Part shown: in pieces, positions 1-6,429 of the stretch | Layout of the letters: each line of letters starts with the position of its first letter | How positions within the stretch are numbered: position 1 is the first letter of the stretch | DNA from: a virus | Virus record (IMG/VR): IMGVR_UViG_3300017750_004845 | Location: 1-30,847 of that record | DNA length: 30,847 nucleotides | Reading direction: 5' to 3' (one strand) | Position numbers and translations under genes: made by a program | Notes under the pieces: model-generated | The model's database searches: none | The model's input: the letters and a program-made list of their open reading frames with translations, nothing else | Told to the model about the DNA's origin: nothing

Positions 1-15
1 CTGGCACTTGCACTT

Positions 16-450
16 ATGAGTCAACAAAAAGAGACACAATCTTTTGTTAACTCCTATGCAGACCAAACCATGGCAAAAGGCACATTTGATCAAGTGAGGA
101 TGATAAACAATGATTTGGCAAACATGCTGGCAATCGTATCTGGTGATCCAGAGATAACCAAAAAATTAAAGAATAAGAATCAAGCACAGGCCATGAGGCA
201 GAGGCAACCAGTTCCTGTGATGCAACTAAGGAGATACATGCGGAGTTGGGATGAACACTTCAAATATCTTACACAGTTGGAACGGGCTCTGAATATAAGT
301 GATGCAAATTACAAAAATGTAAGGAGGGCAGTTTCCAATTACACAAACTTAGGTTCCAGAACAAAGTCGCAGACGCTTAACAGATTGAAACAAATGTTGC
401 AGTCTAAGTTGCCTAACACAGACATACATAAAAAATTCAAGGAACTGTAA
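16..450 (+). CDS. Hypothetical protein, helical and basic
   Basis: I do not recognise this 144-residue protein. It is rich in Gln, Asn, Lys and Arg, has no membrane segment or signal peptide, and looks largely helical. The region after residue 60 (RQRQPVPVMQLRRYM) is notably basic. The ATG at 16 follows the window edge by 15 bases, and no Shine-Dalgarno sequence is visible there, so the upstream context is missing. Its stop codon overlaps the next start as TAATG at 448-452, which suggests translational coupling to the tiny Cys-rich ORF. A virion or DNA-associated role is possible but is only a guess from the neighbourhood. Confidence 0.7.
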   Translation: MSQQKETQSFVNSYADQTMAKGTFDQVRMINNDLANMLAIVSGDPEITKKLKNKNQAQAMRQRQPVPVMQLRRYMRSWDEHFKYLTQLERALNISDANYKNVRRAVSNYTNLGSRTKSQTLNRLKQMLQSKLPNTDIHKKFKEL

Positions 451-569
451 TGATGATAAGATACATCTGTGAGAAATGTGAATGCGAACAGCACTGTGGA
501 CGATCCTGCACAGAATGTCGAGACTGCCCGGACTGTGCCTGCAAGGAATGTGGTGGCGACGGAAAATAG
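450..569 (+). CDS. Tiny Cys-rich protein (39 aa), probable metal binder
   Basis: This short ORF starts at ATG 450, overlapping the previous stop as TAATG, with a second ATG at 453. It encodes 39 residues of which 10 are cysteine, in closely spaced pairs (CEKCEC, CTECRDCPDCAC, KEC), ending in GGDGK. Such spacing suggests a zinc or iron-sulfur binding knuckle. The frame is open from the coupled start to TAG at 567. It overlaps, in another frame, the longest possible N-terminus of the FkbM-type gene, whose upstream in-frame codons therefore are probably not translated. What is seen is the cysteine pattern and the coupled start; function and metal are inferred. It could be a chance ORF, but ten cysteines in register make that less likely. 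Confidence 0.55.
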   Translation: MMIRYICEKCECEQHCGRSCTECRDCPDCACKECGGDGK

Positions 570-1152
570 TTTTTGGGTGCTGTATGGACAGCACGACAAA
601 CCAACCTTCCTAGAAGATGCCGGTAACGGACAAAGACTACAAAGAGATACTGCACTGCGACACGTCAAAAACTGGCGTGTGTGCTTGGACATAGGTAGCA
701 ACATCGGACAATGGACCAGGCCCTTGGCGAATAAGTTTAGGAGCGTGATTTGTTTCGAACCAAATCCTAACTTCCGCGAGTGTTTCACCAAGAACATAAA
801 AGAAGATAACGTGGTGTTATGGCCATATGGGTTATCAGATAGATCACACTCGGCAAATCAGGATTTTAATTCAACAGTTCTAAACGAGGGCGAAGGTGAC
901 ATTAAGTGCATACCGCTTGACAGTTACAACTTCTCTGACGTGGACTTTGTCAAAATAGATGTTGATGGTTTTGAAATTCCTCTTTTGAAGGGTGCCAGAA
1001 AAACACTGACGAATAACAGTCCAGTAATCAATATTGAGATGAAGTACGACAAAAGAAGTCACATAGCCTACAAGTCGGCCAAGATACTGAAGGATCTCGG
1101 GTACAAATTTGTCAAAAGGACAAAAAGTGATGAGATTTGGATGAAATCGTAA
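553..1152 (+). CDS. FkbM-family SAM-dependent methyltransferase
   Basis: The protein has the Rossmann-type SAM fold of the FkbM methyltransferase family: motif I VCLDIGSNIGQWT, the acidic strand end ICFEPNP, a later LDSYNFSDVDFVKIDVDGFE segment and the C-terminal INIEMKY strand. FkbM enzymes O-methylate sugars or small molecules, and phage copies are often thought to modify glycans; the substrate here is unknown. The frame is open back to a GTG at 469, but that part overlaps the Cys-rich ORF and lacks family similarity. I prefer GTG 553 (or 550), preceded by AAGGA at 543-547. About 199 residues are then left, a compact but complete domain. No promoter is seen directly upstream, so it probably shares a message with the two preceding ORFs. 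Confidence 0.82.
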   Translation: MATENSFWVLYGQHDKPTFLEDAGNGQRLQRDTALRHVKNWRVCLDIGSNIGQWTRPLANKFRSVICFEPNPNFRECFTKNIKEDNVVLWPYGLSDRSHSANQDFNSTVLNEGEGDIKCIPLDSYNFSDVDFVKIDVDGFEIPLLKGARKTLTNNSPVINIEMKYDKRSHIAYKSAKILKDLGYKFVKRTKSDEIWMKS

Positions 1153-1180
1153 TATTACAGCATAATTTACCAACTTTACC

Positions 1181-1188
1181 AATAAATA
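1181..1188 (+). promoter_or_regulatory. T4-type late promoter box upstream of structural operon
   Basis: AATAAATA matches the T4 late consensus TATAAATA at 7 of 8 positions. It lies 62 bases before the ATG at 1251. Transcription would start near 1195, just before a 7-bp hairpin. Confidence 0.55.
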
Positions 1189-1197
1189 CTTACAACT

Positions 1198-1216
1198 TGA
1201 TTCCTGAGCGGAATCA
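1198..1216 (+). other. 5'-terminal hairpin in leader of structural operon
   Basis: TGATTCC and GGAATCA form a perfect 7-bp stem with the 5-base loop TGAGC. It would sit within a few bases of the predicted mRNA 5' end and upstream of a strong AAGGAGG ribosome site. A 5'-end hairpin can protect an mRNA from decay; that role is inferred. Confidence 0.5.
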
Positions 1217-1250
1217 CGTCATTTAAATCAGATAAAAAGGAGGATTAAAA

Positions 1251-1670
1251 ATGGCATACGACGGTACAATACCAGCAGGCGGTCCAGGAAACTTTGTTTC
1301 ACCTAACAGTGCAATTGAGCACGAAGGTGTAAGAGTTGACTTTATCACTGTTGATTACATCTCTGATGTTTCAGGTGAGATTACTCACTCTACAGCGTCA
1401 GCAAATACGGCTGGTCTAAAACTAGCTATCGAGGCAATCCAAAACCAAGGTGTTAATATCTTAGGTACAGGTGCATTAGGTAACTCAAACACTGAACAAA
1501 CTTACATGGTAAGAGCGGACAGTTTAGACACGATCAGTTCAACTACAACAGTGGCGGCAATCCAAGCGGCAATCAGAGCCTTGAACGCATTAACTCCAGA
1601 TAAAGTTACAGCGACAATTTCAAGTGCGACGGCTGGCGACAGAGATATGTCTGACACTCAAGTAGCGTAA
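1251..1670 (+). CDS. Probable virion structural protein, paralogue 1
   Basis: This 139-residue protein is rich in Ala, Thr, Ser and Gly and low in Lys, a composition typical of abundant virion proteins. It is clearly paralogous to the next gene: both begin MAY-G and share an EGV-V---TVD stretch, a DVS-E segment, SNT--TY-VR-DSLD and TTT-AA-QA-IR. It has no membrane segment. A very strong ribosome site (AAGGAGG at about 1239) and an upstream late promoter box with a hairpin-capped leader imply high late expression. I cannot name the particle part; a tube, decoration or capsid-associated protein are all possible. The sequence shows the duplication and strong expression signals, while the structural role is inferred. 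Confidence 0.8.
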   Translation: MAYDGTIPAGGPGNFVSPNSAIEHEGVRVDFITVDYISDVSGEITHSTASANTAGLKLAIEAIQNQGVNILGTGALGNSNTEQTYMVRADSLDTISSTTTVAAIQAAIRALNALTPDKVTATISSATAGDRDMSDTQVA

Positions 1671-1701
1671 TAACATAGAATAATCATAAGGAGAATATAA
1701 C

Positions 1702-2133
1702 ATGGCTTATTCAGGATCAAAAGTAGCAGGTGGAAAAGGAAACTTCTCACTGAACCAAAACTTTGAAGTAGAAGGTGTTGACGTTACAGCGTTAACAGTT
1801 GACTTCGTCGTTGATGTTTCAGCAGAGACAGGTGACTTAACTACTGGATCTACAACAGCAGGTCTACAAATGGTTAGACATGCTTTCGAACACCAAGGAC
1901 TTAGAATTTTAGCAGAAGGTCCGTTGGTTGATTCAAACACACAAAAAACGTACTTGGTTAGAACTGACAGTTTAGACAGTCTATCCGGTACAACAACAAA
2001 AGCGGCGTTACAGGCGTACATTAGAACTTTAGATCAATCTAGTTCTTCTTTCCCTGGACTTGCGGCTGACTTAACAGGTGCAACAGTTACAGAAACTAAA
2101 ATTGGTATCTTAACTGCGGCGGCGGTTAGTTAA
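1702..2133 (+). CDS. Probable virion structural protein, paralogue 2
   Basis: This is the second member of the tandem pair (143 residues). Relative to its neighbour it keeps the MAY-G start, AGG-GNF, the VDVSAE segment, STTAGL, the SNT-KTYLVRTDSLDSLSGTTT block and an IRTLD helix end. The C-terminus has diverged to an Ala/Thr-rich tail. The start at 1702 follows the ribosome site ATAAGGAG. It lies 31 bases after the first paralogue and 26 bases before the third gene, so all three should share one message ending at the terminator near 2722. Runs of GCG alanine codons occur in it and in the next gene. A structural role is inferred from composition and context. Confidence 0.8.
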   Translation: MAYSGSKVAGGKGNFSLNQNFEVEGVDVTALTVDFVVDVSAETGDLTTGSTTAGLQMVRHAFEHQGLRILAEGPLVDSNTQKTYLVRTDSLDSLSGTTTKAALQAYIRTLDQSSSSFPGLAADLTGATVTETKIGILTAAAVS

Positions 2134-2159
2134 TAGTTAAAGCATAAGGAGAAACTAAA

Positions 2160-2705
2160 ATGCCAGCAACAAGTAACGCAACAGCAAACATGAGCAGAAG
2201 ACAATCGTTTACGGGAAAAGGATTAACTTTTATCGAGATGATGTTTGATGACGAAGTAACAACAACAGCTACTACTCCAGACACTAAAGGTTCAGTGTTC
2301 CAAGACATGAGTGTGTTAGTTGGTACTTTCGGAACTATTCTAGCTCAATCATACACGCTTGGTGCAAAAGCAACTGAGAAAGATGCGGCCGCGGCGGCAT
2401 CTATCGTTGAAGATGAACTATGTGACTACTACACTTTTATAGTAGAAGGCACACCAGGTCAGTTCAACGCGGCAGACTCTACAGGAGACATCAACTTGGA
2501 TCCAAACCAAGCAGATGCTTCTGACCCAGGAGTTATCGCAGATGCAGAAGCAGACATCGAAACTGAAATCCTAGCAAGAATATCAGGAACTTCAGACTCA
2601 GCGGGTGGTGTTCACGTAGACGTGAGATACCTACCAGCAGACGGTGTGACATCAGCGGGTGTTGATGAAGTATACGGTGTAAACTCAGCAAGAGTTAACG
2701 CATAA
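2160..2705 (+). CDS. Probable virion structural protein, third gene of operon
   Basis: The protein has 181 residues, is acidic and rich in Ala, Asp, Thr and Gly, and lacks a signal peptide or membrane segments. The N-terminal part holds SFTGKGLTFIEMMFDDE; the middle has an Ala run near residue 78 (DAAAAASIVEDE), and the C-terminal third is full of Asp and Ala. It is not an obvious paralogue of the two genes before it. An ATAAGGAG ribosome site lies just upstream. It ends the operon, 16 bases before a strong intrinsic terminator. I do not recognise a named family; a capsid or tail structural role is inferred from composition, signals and position. Confidence 0.75.
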   Translation: MPATSNATANMSRRQSFTGKGLTFIEMMFDDEVTTTATTPDTKGSVFQDMSVLVGTFGTILAQSYTLGAKATEKDAAAAASIVEDELCDYYTFIVEGTPGQFNAADSTGDINLDPNQADASDPGVIADAEADIETEILARISGTSDSAGGVHVDVRYLPADGVTSAGVDEVYGVNSARVNA

Positions 2706-2721
2706 TACTTTTTAATTTACC

Positions 2722-2758
2722 AAAGGGCGGATTCTTTAATTAGGTCCGCCCTTTTTTT
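2722..2758 (+). terminator. Intrinsic terminator of structural operon
   Basis: AAAGGGCGGA and TCCGCCCTTT form a perfect 10-bp stem around a 13-base loop, followed by a T run to 2758. The stem is much more GC-rich than its surroundings and sits right after the three structural genes. Confidence 0.9.
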
Positions 2759-2787
2759 ATGGCTTAAATATCACAAAGGAGTACACT

Positions 2788-3066
2788 ATGATAGAGAAAT
2801 TCACAGTTGAGATAGAAGTAGGAGACACGGTTGAGGTGGGTAGAATGCATCTTGCCAATCAAAAAATTAAAGCAATAGAGATAGACAAATGGGGACACCC
2901 AGTACTGGTGCTTGAAAGCGGCAGGAAGAGAGGCTTGTTAAACATGCGGCTTAAGAAGCTAATACCTGAAGACGTCAAGAGACTGCAAGAGCCTGCAGAT
3001 ATAATGATGACTAAGGAACAATGGGCAGAGGCAGAGAGAAAGATTACTGAAGCAAAAGCAAAATAA
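2788..3066 (+). CDS. Conserved-type hypothetical protein (92 aa)
   Basis: I do not recognise this small protein. The first 60 residues look beta-rich, with a KOW- or SH3-like feel (VEIEVGDTVEVGRM and GHPVLVLESGRKRGLLNMRLKKLIP). The C-terminus is a charged helix (EQWAEAERKITEAKAK). No membrane segment is seen. A good ribosome site, AAAGGAG, precedes the ATG at 2788. It lies directly after the terminator at 2722-2758, so it either has its own promoter in the AT-rich gap or is fed by read-through. No function is assigned. Confidence 0.7.
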   Translation: MIEKFTVEIEVGDTVEVGRMHLANQKIKAIEIDKWGHPVLVLESGRKRGLLNMRLKKLIPEDVKRLQEPADIMMTKEQWAEAERKITEAKAK

Positions 3067-3080
3067 TATTACGCCACTTA

Positions 3081-3087
3081 TTAAATA
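3081..3087 (+). promoter_or_regulatory. Late promoter box (TTAAATA)
   Basis: TTAAATA ends 6 bases before the ATG at 3094. By T4 late promoter geometry the transcript would begin at or next to that ATG, giving a leaderless message. No ribosome site is present. Confidence 0.4.
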
Positions 3088-3093
3088 GCACCC

Positions 3094-3609
3094 ATGCACG
3101 AATACCGTATTCACACTCTAGTTGACATTACAGAAAACGGAAATCTTCATCAGGAGTTTCCGTTCAAGACTAAGATCGGCGACGTAATAAGTGACAAGCA
3201 TTCTTTGGCAGTGGCCAGGAATCAGAATAGTAACTTCAACACTATGTTACAAATCCTACAAATAAGGGGAAACATTACATGGGAGCAATCACCACAGAGA
3301 GTTGAACTGCCCTCACTAGGCAATCACGGTTTTGGATCATTCTATGAAGGTAAACACACAACGTGGCACTTTCAGTTCTTTACGGAACAAGTTGGCGTTT
3401 ATGGTGATTTGATAGACCCAACACAAAATCTGCAAGAGGACTTCAATCTCGTTCCGGTCATCACAGATTGCATGAACAGTGCTCACTTCCCGATACACAC
3501 CTTTGTAACTAGGAATCTACAAGGAACGGATGAGCAGAAAGTAATCGCCGCACTTTCAGGTGGTATCATAAACACGTACTTTTCATACGCTGGACCTGTC
3601 GATAAATAA
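3094..3609 (+). CDS. Hypothetical protein, probable virion-associated
   Basis: This 171-residue protein begins MHEYRIHTLVDITENG and has a mixed alpha/beta composition without signal peptide or membrane segments. Aromatic and His residues cluster in the centre (FYEGKHTTWHFQFF). The segment NTMLQILQIRGNITWE loosely resembles MLQNLQIRSNCRIIN in the structural-type protein at 25316, which may reflect a shared fold element or chance. The start at 3094 lacks a Shine-Dalgarno site but follows a late-type box by six bases. The stop overlaps another late-type box at 3601. Function is not assigned; late expression suggests a structural or assembly role. Confidence 0.72.
   Translation: MHEYRIHTLVDITENGNLHQEFPFKTKIGDVISDKHSLAVARNQNSNFNTMLQILQIRGNITWEQSPQRVELPSLGNHGFGSFYEGKHTTWHFQFFTEQVGVYGDLIDPTQNLQEDFNLVPVITDCMNSAHFPIHTFVTRNLQGTDEQKVIAALSGGIINTYFSYAGPVDK
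3601..3608 (+). promoter_or_regulatory. Late promoter box (GATAAATA)
   Basis: GATAAATA matches 7 of 8 positions of the T4 late consensus and overlaps the stop codon of the preceding gene. It would give a leader of about 43 bases for the gene at 3658. Confidence 0.45.
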
Positions 3610-3657
3610 CAGTACATTAAGGCACACACACTTTCTAATAACAAAGGCACTCAGGCA

Positions 3658-3963
3658 ATGCAACAGGCTCATTTACAGGCTCTAATAACGGAGGTACAGA
3701 TCCTCAAAAGAGATTTACAAAGATATATGAGTACAACAGAATTAGAAAAACAGAACCTAGAAGCACACGTGGACCTTTGTTCAGAGAGATACAAAGGGTT
3801 GCACGACAGATTAAGTGCGATCGAAGTAAGGTTGGCAAAGATGAATGAAGATATGTCAACTAGTCACAAAAGCAGTCAGAAGACAATCATAGCAACAGCA
3901 GGCACAGTGGTCGCAGGCCTATTATCTACGGTAGTAGTAATCCTGATGAAGATGCCTGGCTAA
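3658..3963 (+). CDS. Coiled-coil protein with C-terminal membrane segment; possible lysis protein
   Basis: The 101-residue protein has an N-terminal helical and coiled-coil region (residues about 5-70, with regularly spaced Leu and Ile), a short polar stretch, and a single hydrophobic C-terminal segment (about 77-97, TIIATAGTVVAGLLSTVVVI) ending KMPG. Tail-anchored coiled-coil proteins of this size occur among phage holin and hemolysin XhlA-like proteins, so a holin-like role in lysis is possible. The alternative is a membrane-tethered virion or assembly factor. The ATG at 3658 has only a weak ribosome site. The topology can be read from the sequence; the lysis role is a low-confidence inference. 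Confidence 0.68.
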   Translation: MQQAHLQALITEVQILKRDLQRYMSTTELEKQNLEAHVDLCSERYKGLHDRLSAIEVRLAKMNEDMSTSHKSSQKTIIATAGTVVAGLLSTVVVILMKMPG

Positions 3964-3975
3964 AATCACAACTAC

Positions 3976-4209
3976 ATGTTTATACAGATAGCACCTAAGG
4001 CCAAAGTGTACGTCACAGACCAGGATGTTGAATTCATAAAAGCACACGCATTAGAATCTTTTAGGAGCAACGAACTTTCGCCAGAGGATGCAGACAGGGC
4101 CAAGAAGTTGGCCGACAAGGCTGTGTTCGTACGTAAGAAACTTGACACCCACATGCAATATGCTTTAAATAGGAAGATAAAGTTTGTTGCAAATGACAGG
4201 AAAAAATAA
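3976..4209 (+). CDS. Hypothetical protein (77 aa)
   Basis: I do not recognise this small, Lys- and Asp-rich protein. It starts with a short beta-like segment (MFIQIAPKAKVYV) and continues with two charged helices (ELSPEDADRAKKLADKAVFV and a C-terminal KIKFVANDRKK). It overlaps the next gene by 17 bases in another frame, indicating coupled translation. The 12-base gap to the preceding gene and the lack of a ribosome site suggest co-transcription. Confidence 0.65.
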   Translation: MFIQIAPKAKVYVTDQDVEFIKAHALESFRSNELSPEDADRAKKLADKAVFVRKKLDTHMQYALNRKIKFVANDRKK

Positions 4210-4696
4210 ATCAGAACTGGTAAAACAGATTGAGGCTTACGGACTCAAGGGTAAACTTGCGGATCTGGCACACAAGGAACAGGCACGTAGGCCATTCCGA
4301 CACCTACCGAAACAATTTTCAAAAGGTATCCTTATAGGAAACATTGCCATTGTCCCTAAAAAATACTCAGGTACGAGGTACGTTTACGTGATTGCCGATA
4401 TGATGGAGGCACGTCTACTGCACGAAGATATCAATCTAAAACAAACTGCGATATTGGTGGCACACTATCTAGCAGATGGGAAACACATACCTAATGACAT
4501 TATTGAATTAGATACAAAACATGCTTCTCAACTGTTTGACATACAGAGTGCAAAACGCATGATAAGAGAAGCACAGAAAGAGAAAGATGAAGTCACTGAG
4601 GACGTGTACTGGGATAGATTAGACGTCGCTAACCGCCTAGCGGACGAATGTAAATCAAAGTTACAGCAGATCTTTAACGACACGTTCGGCACGTAG
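4193..4696 (+). CDS. Conserved-type phage hypothetical protein
   Basis: The protein is about 167 residues. A basic N-terminus (RPFRHLPKQFSKG) leads into a beta-rich core (ILIGNIAIVPKKYSG, RYVYVIADM) and a long charged C-terminal helix. The combination of an R-PF-HLPK segment with GILIGN-AIVPKK is reminiscent of conserved small proteins of marine T4-like phages, but I cannot assign a function. I chose ATG 4193 over TTG 4184. The start overlaps the end of the preceding gene. No signal or membrane segment is seen. The stop is followed within 3 bases by a late promoter box for the next gene. Confidence 0.7.
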   Translation: MTGKNKSELVKQIEAYGLKGKLADLAHKEQARRPFRHLPKQFSKGILIGNIAIVPKKYSGTRYVYVIADMMEARLLHEDINLKQTAILVAHYLADGKHIPNDIIELDTKHASQLFDIQSAKRMIREAQKEKDEVTEDVYWDRLDVANRLADECKSKLQQIFNDTFGT

Positions 4697-4698
4697 AT

Positions 4699-4706
4699 AA
4701 TAAATA
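4699..4706 (+). promoter_or_regulatory. Late promoter box (AATAAATA)
   Basis: AATAAATA ends 8 bases before the ATG at 4715. The predicted start of transcription falls within a base or two of the ATG, so the message would be leaderless. No Shine-Dalgarno sequence is present. Confidence 0.5.
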
Positions 4707-4714
4707 AACACAGT

Positions 4715-5632
4715 ATGAAGAGCTTAGACCTTACAAAACCCATTACAACAGAATCTTTACTTAAAGAATTTGAATCTAGATTCAACATGACTATGGATCT
4801 TTCCAAATTCAATGAAGTGGAACTTCAGGACTACGCAAATCACGTGAGAACCAAGATACACGAGATCACACAAAACACACACTTCGGACAAGAATTAACT
4901 AACGATGGCTATCAAAAAAATCAAATGATGCTTGACATAATCAATCAAGCAATCACAGAGAGAAAACTTGCAGAGTATGGAGGTAGCATGTCAACAGATC
5001 CCGAAGTAAAAGCAGGCTCAACGGCAATCAGTGCAAAGTCAAAATTAGACAAAGGTCAAGCACTAACACCTGGCGAGAAAAAACAGGTGAGTAAGATGCT
5101 ATCAACTGACGAGATGAAAAAAATGCCTAAAGGCACAGGCACAATGATGGGTGTGAAAGAGGGTGTAGAGGAACAATCAGAATTAATTTTAGCGGCCAAG
5201 GACATGATGGACAAAGTTACAGGTTACTTGGAAGATCTAGCATCAATGAAAACAGAAGGTATGTTAGAACTAGCAGACAGAATCAGAGACGAAATGGGAG
5301 CGGACAAGGCGGACGCTTTCATGCAAAAAATCCAACCAGCGATTGAACAGGCGGAAGCCACTTTATCGACAACTAGACAAGAGCTAGACAACGGTGTAAG
5401 AATTTTGACCGGAGAAGAAGTAGCATCAGAACCTATGGGCGCCGATGACACGATGGACATGGACACAGATCTAGACTCACTTGACTCAGACATGGACGAC
5501 ACAGAGACAGATGAGTTTGGAGCCTCTGACGCCGAAGCGGGTGGAACAGAACCAGAAGGCAGAGAACAAAGAGAATCCAAAGAAGTGTTTGAAACATCAA
5601 ACAGATTGTTCAGTAAACTAGCAGGAAAGTAA
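4715..5632 (+). CDS. Acidic helical virion or scaffold-type protein (305 aa)
   Basis: The protein is largely helical, with a Met- and Lys-rich middle and a very acidic C-terminal region (about residues 235-285, many Asp and Glu). The segment QSELILAAKDMMDKVTGYLED followed by LADRIRDEMGADKADAFMQK resembles a conserved protein of T4-like marine phages that I remember only as an uncharacterised or structural protein. The acidic, helical, Met-rich character would also suit a prohead core (scaffold) protein. A late promoter box lies immediately upstream and no ribosome site is visible. It is followed after 4 bases by a GTG-start gene, probably in one message. The structural or scaffold role is inferred. 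Confidence 0.75.
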   Translation: MKSLDLTKPITTESLLKEFESRFNMTMDLSKFNEVELQDYANHVRTKIHEITQNTHFGQELTNDGYQKNQMMLDIINQAITERKLAEYGGSMSTDPEVKAGSTAISAKSKLDKGQALTPGEKKQVSKMLSTDEMKKMPKGTGTMMGVKEGVEEQSELILAAKDMMDKVTGYLEDLASMKTEGMLELADRIRDEMGADKADAFMQKIQPAIEQAEATLSTTRQELDNGVRILTGEEVASEPMGADDTMDMDTDLDSLDSDMDDTETDEFGASDAEAGGTEPEGREQRESKEVFETSNRLFSKLAGK

Positions 5633-5636
5633 TCCT

Positions 5637-5993
5637 GTGAGATTTTCCGAATTTAACAAAAGCGATACAGACCTAGAGTCAGCTTTGATCAACATCCTGT
5701 TGAACATGAAAGGTGACGCAGATGAAAAAGATCAATCCAGTGACATCAGCATGGACGCTGTGAAACAGATAATGAGTAACACAGGTTATCCTGCTTTCAA
5801 CTATGACGTGTTCAAACGAATATACGACGCTGACGGTGATCTTAAAAATGTTGTCGCTGATTTCGATAACGAAAAGATAATTGTTAAAACAGATCAGGAA
5901 GCGGAGAAAGAGCCTTCGATGGACTACGACGACCAAGGCTCGACTGATGTTGTTAAGAACATGGCCAAGTCAGCAATGAAGAGAAGACAGTAG
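5637..5993 (+). CDS. Hypothetical acidic protein (118 aa, GTG start)
   Basis: This small acidic protein starts at GTG 5637, only 4 bases after the preceding stop. It has a central segment (AVKQIMSNTGYPAFNYDVFKRIYDADGDLK) that looks like a compact helical domain, then an acidic linker and a basic tail (KSAMKRRQ). No membrane segment or signal is present. The tight spacing suggests coupled synthesis with the acidic protein before it, and the two may act together in the particle or its assembly. No family name can be given. Confidence 0.68.
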   Translation: MRFSEFNKSDTDLESALINILLNMKGDADEKDQSSDISMDAVKQIMSNTGYPAFNYDVFKRIYDADGDLKNVVADFDNEKIIVKTDQEAEKEPSMDYDDQGSTDVVKNMAKSAMKRRQ

Positions 5994-6012
5994 TCTTAAA
6001 ATAATTATTAAT

Positions 6013-6429
6013 ATGGATAGGTTATTAGAGCTCGAACTCGAGTCGTTAAAGGACGGATTATTATTCTCCGCAAGGTTTTACAACAAGCCTGTGGTAATAT
6101 TCAACAGTGCATCTCAATGTGGATTTACAAAACAATTCGCTGAATTTCAAGTTTTATATGACGAGGGGAACATAGTACCAATAGCACTGCCTACCAACGA
6201 TTTCGGTGGCCAGGAACCAGGAGACAATTATGAAATATTACAATACTGTAGGACAAAATATAATGTGACTTTTCCTGTTTGCAAAAAAACTAATCTAGAT
6301 CATATCTTGTTCAAGACCTTTGGCAGACCAGACTGGAACTTCAACAAATATCTGTTCAACAAAGATCATATTTTTATTGATAAATTTGATTCGAACACCA
6401 AACCAAAAGAACTTATAGATCATGTCTAA
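6013..6429 (+). CDS. Glutathione peroxidase-family thiol peroxidase
   Basis: The 138-residue protein carries the full signature of the GPx family: IFNSASQCGFT with the peroxidatic Cys36, TNDFGGQEPGDN with Gln67, and the WNFNKYLF block with Trp108 and Asn109, completing the Cys-Gln-Trp-Asn tetrad. TFPVCKK follows the usual VTFP motif. Cys79 (LQYCRTKY) sits where thioredoxin-dependent GPx enzymes carry the resolving cysteine, so a 2-Cys thioredoxin-recycled peroxidase is likely. It would reduce hydrogen or lipid peroxides in the cytoplasm. At 138 residues it is shorter than most members (about 160-180), mainly at the N-terminus. Its last 8 bases overlap the radical SAM gene, so the two are probably translated together. 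No ribosome site is evident. Confidence 0.85.
   Translation: MDRLLELELESLKDGLLFSARFYNKPVVIFNSASQCGFTKQFAEFQVLYDEGNIVPIALPTNDFGGQEPGDNYEILQYCRTKYNVTFPVCKKTNLDHILFKTFGRPDWNFNKYLFNKDHIFIDKFDSNTKPKELIDHV

Noticed and set aside
469-552. Upstream extension of the FkbM protein from GTG 469
   Set aside because: No family similarity before residue 29, no ribosome site, and the DNA fits the Cys-rich ORF in another frame.
339-797. Minus-strand frame of 152 codons opposite the FkbM gene
   Set aside because: It overlaps three better-supported plus-strand genes and shows low-complexity, Leu/Ser-rich shadow composition.
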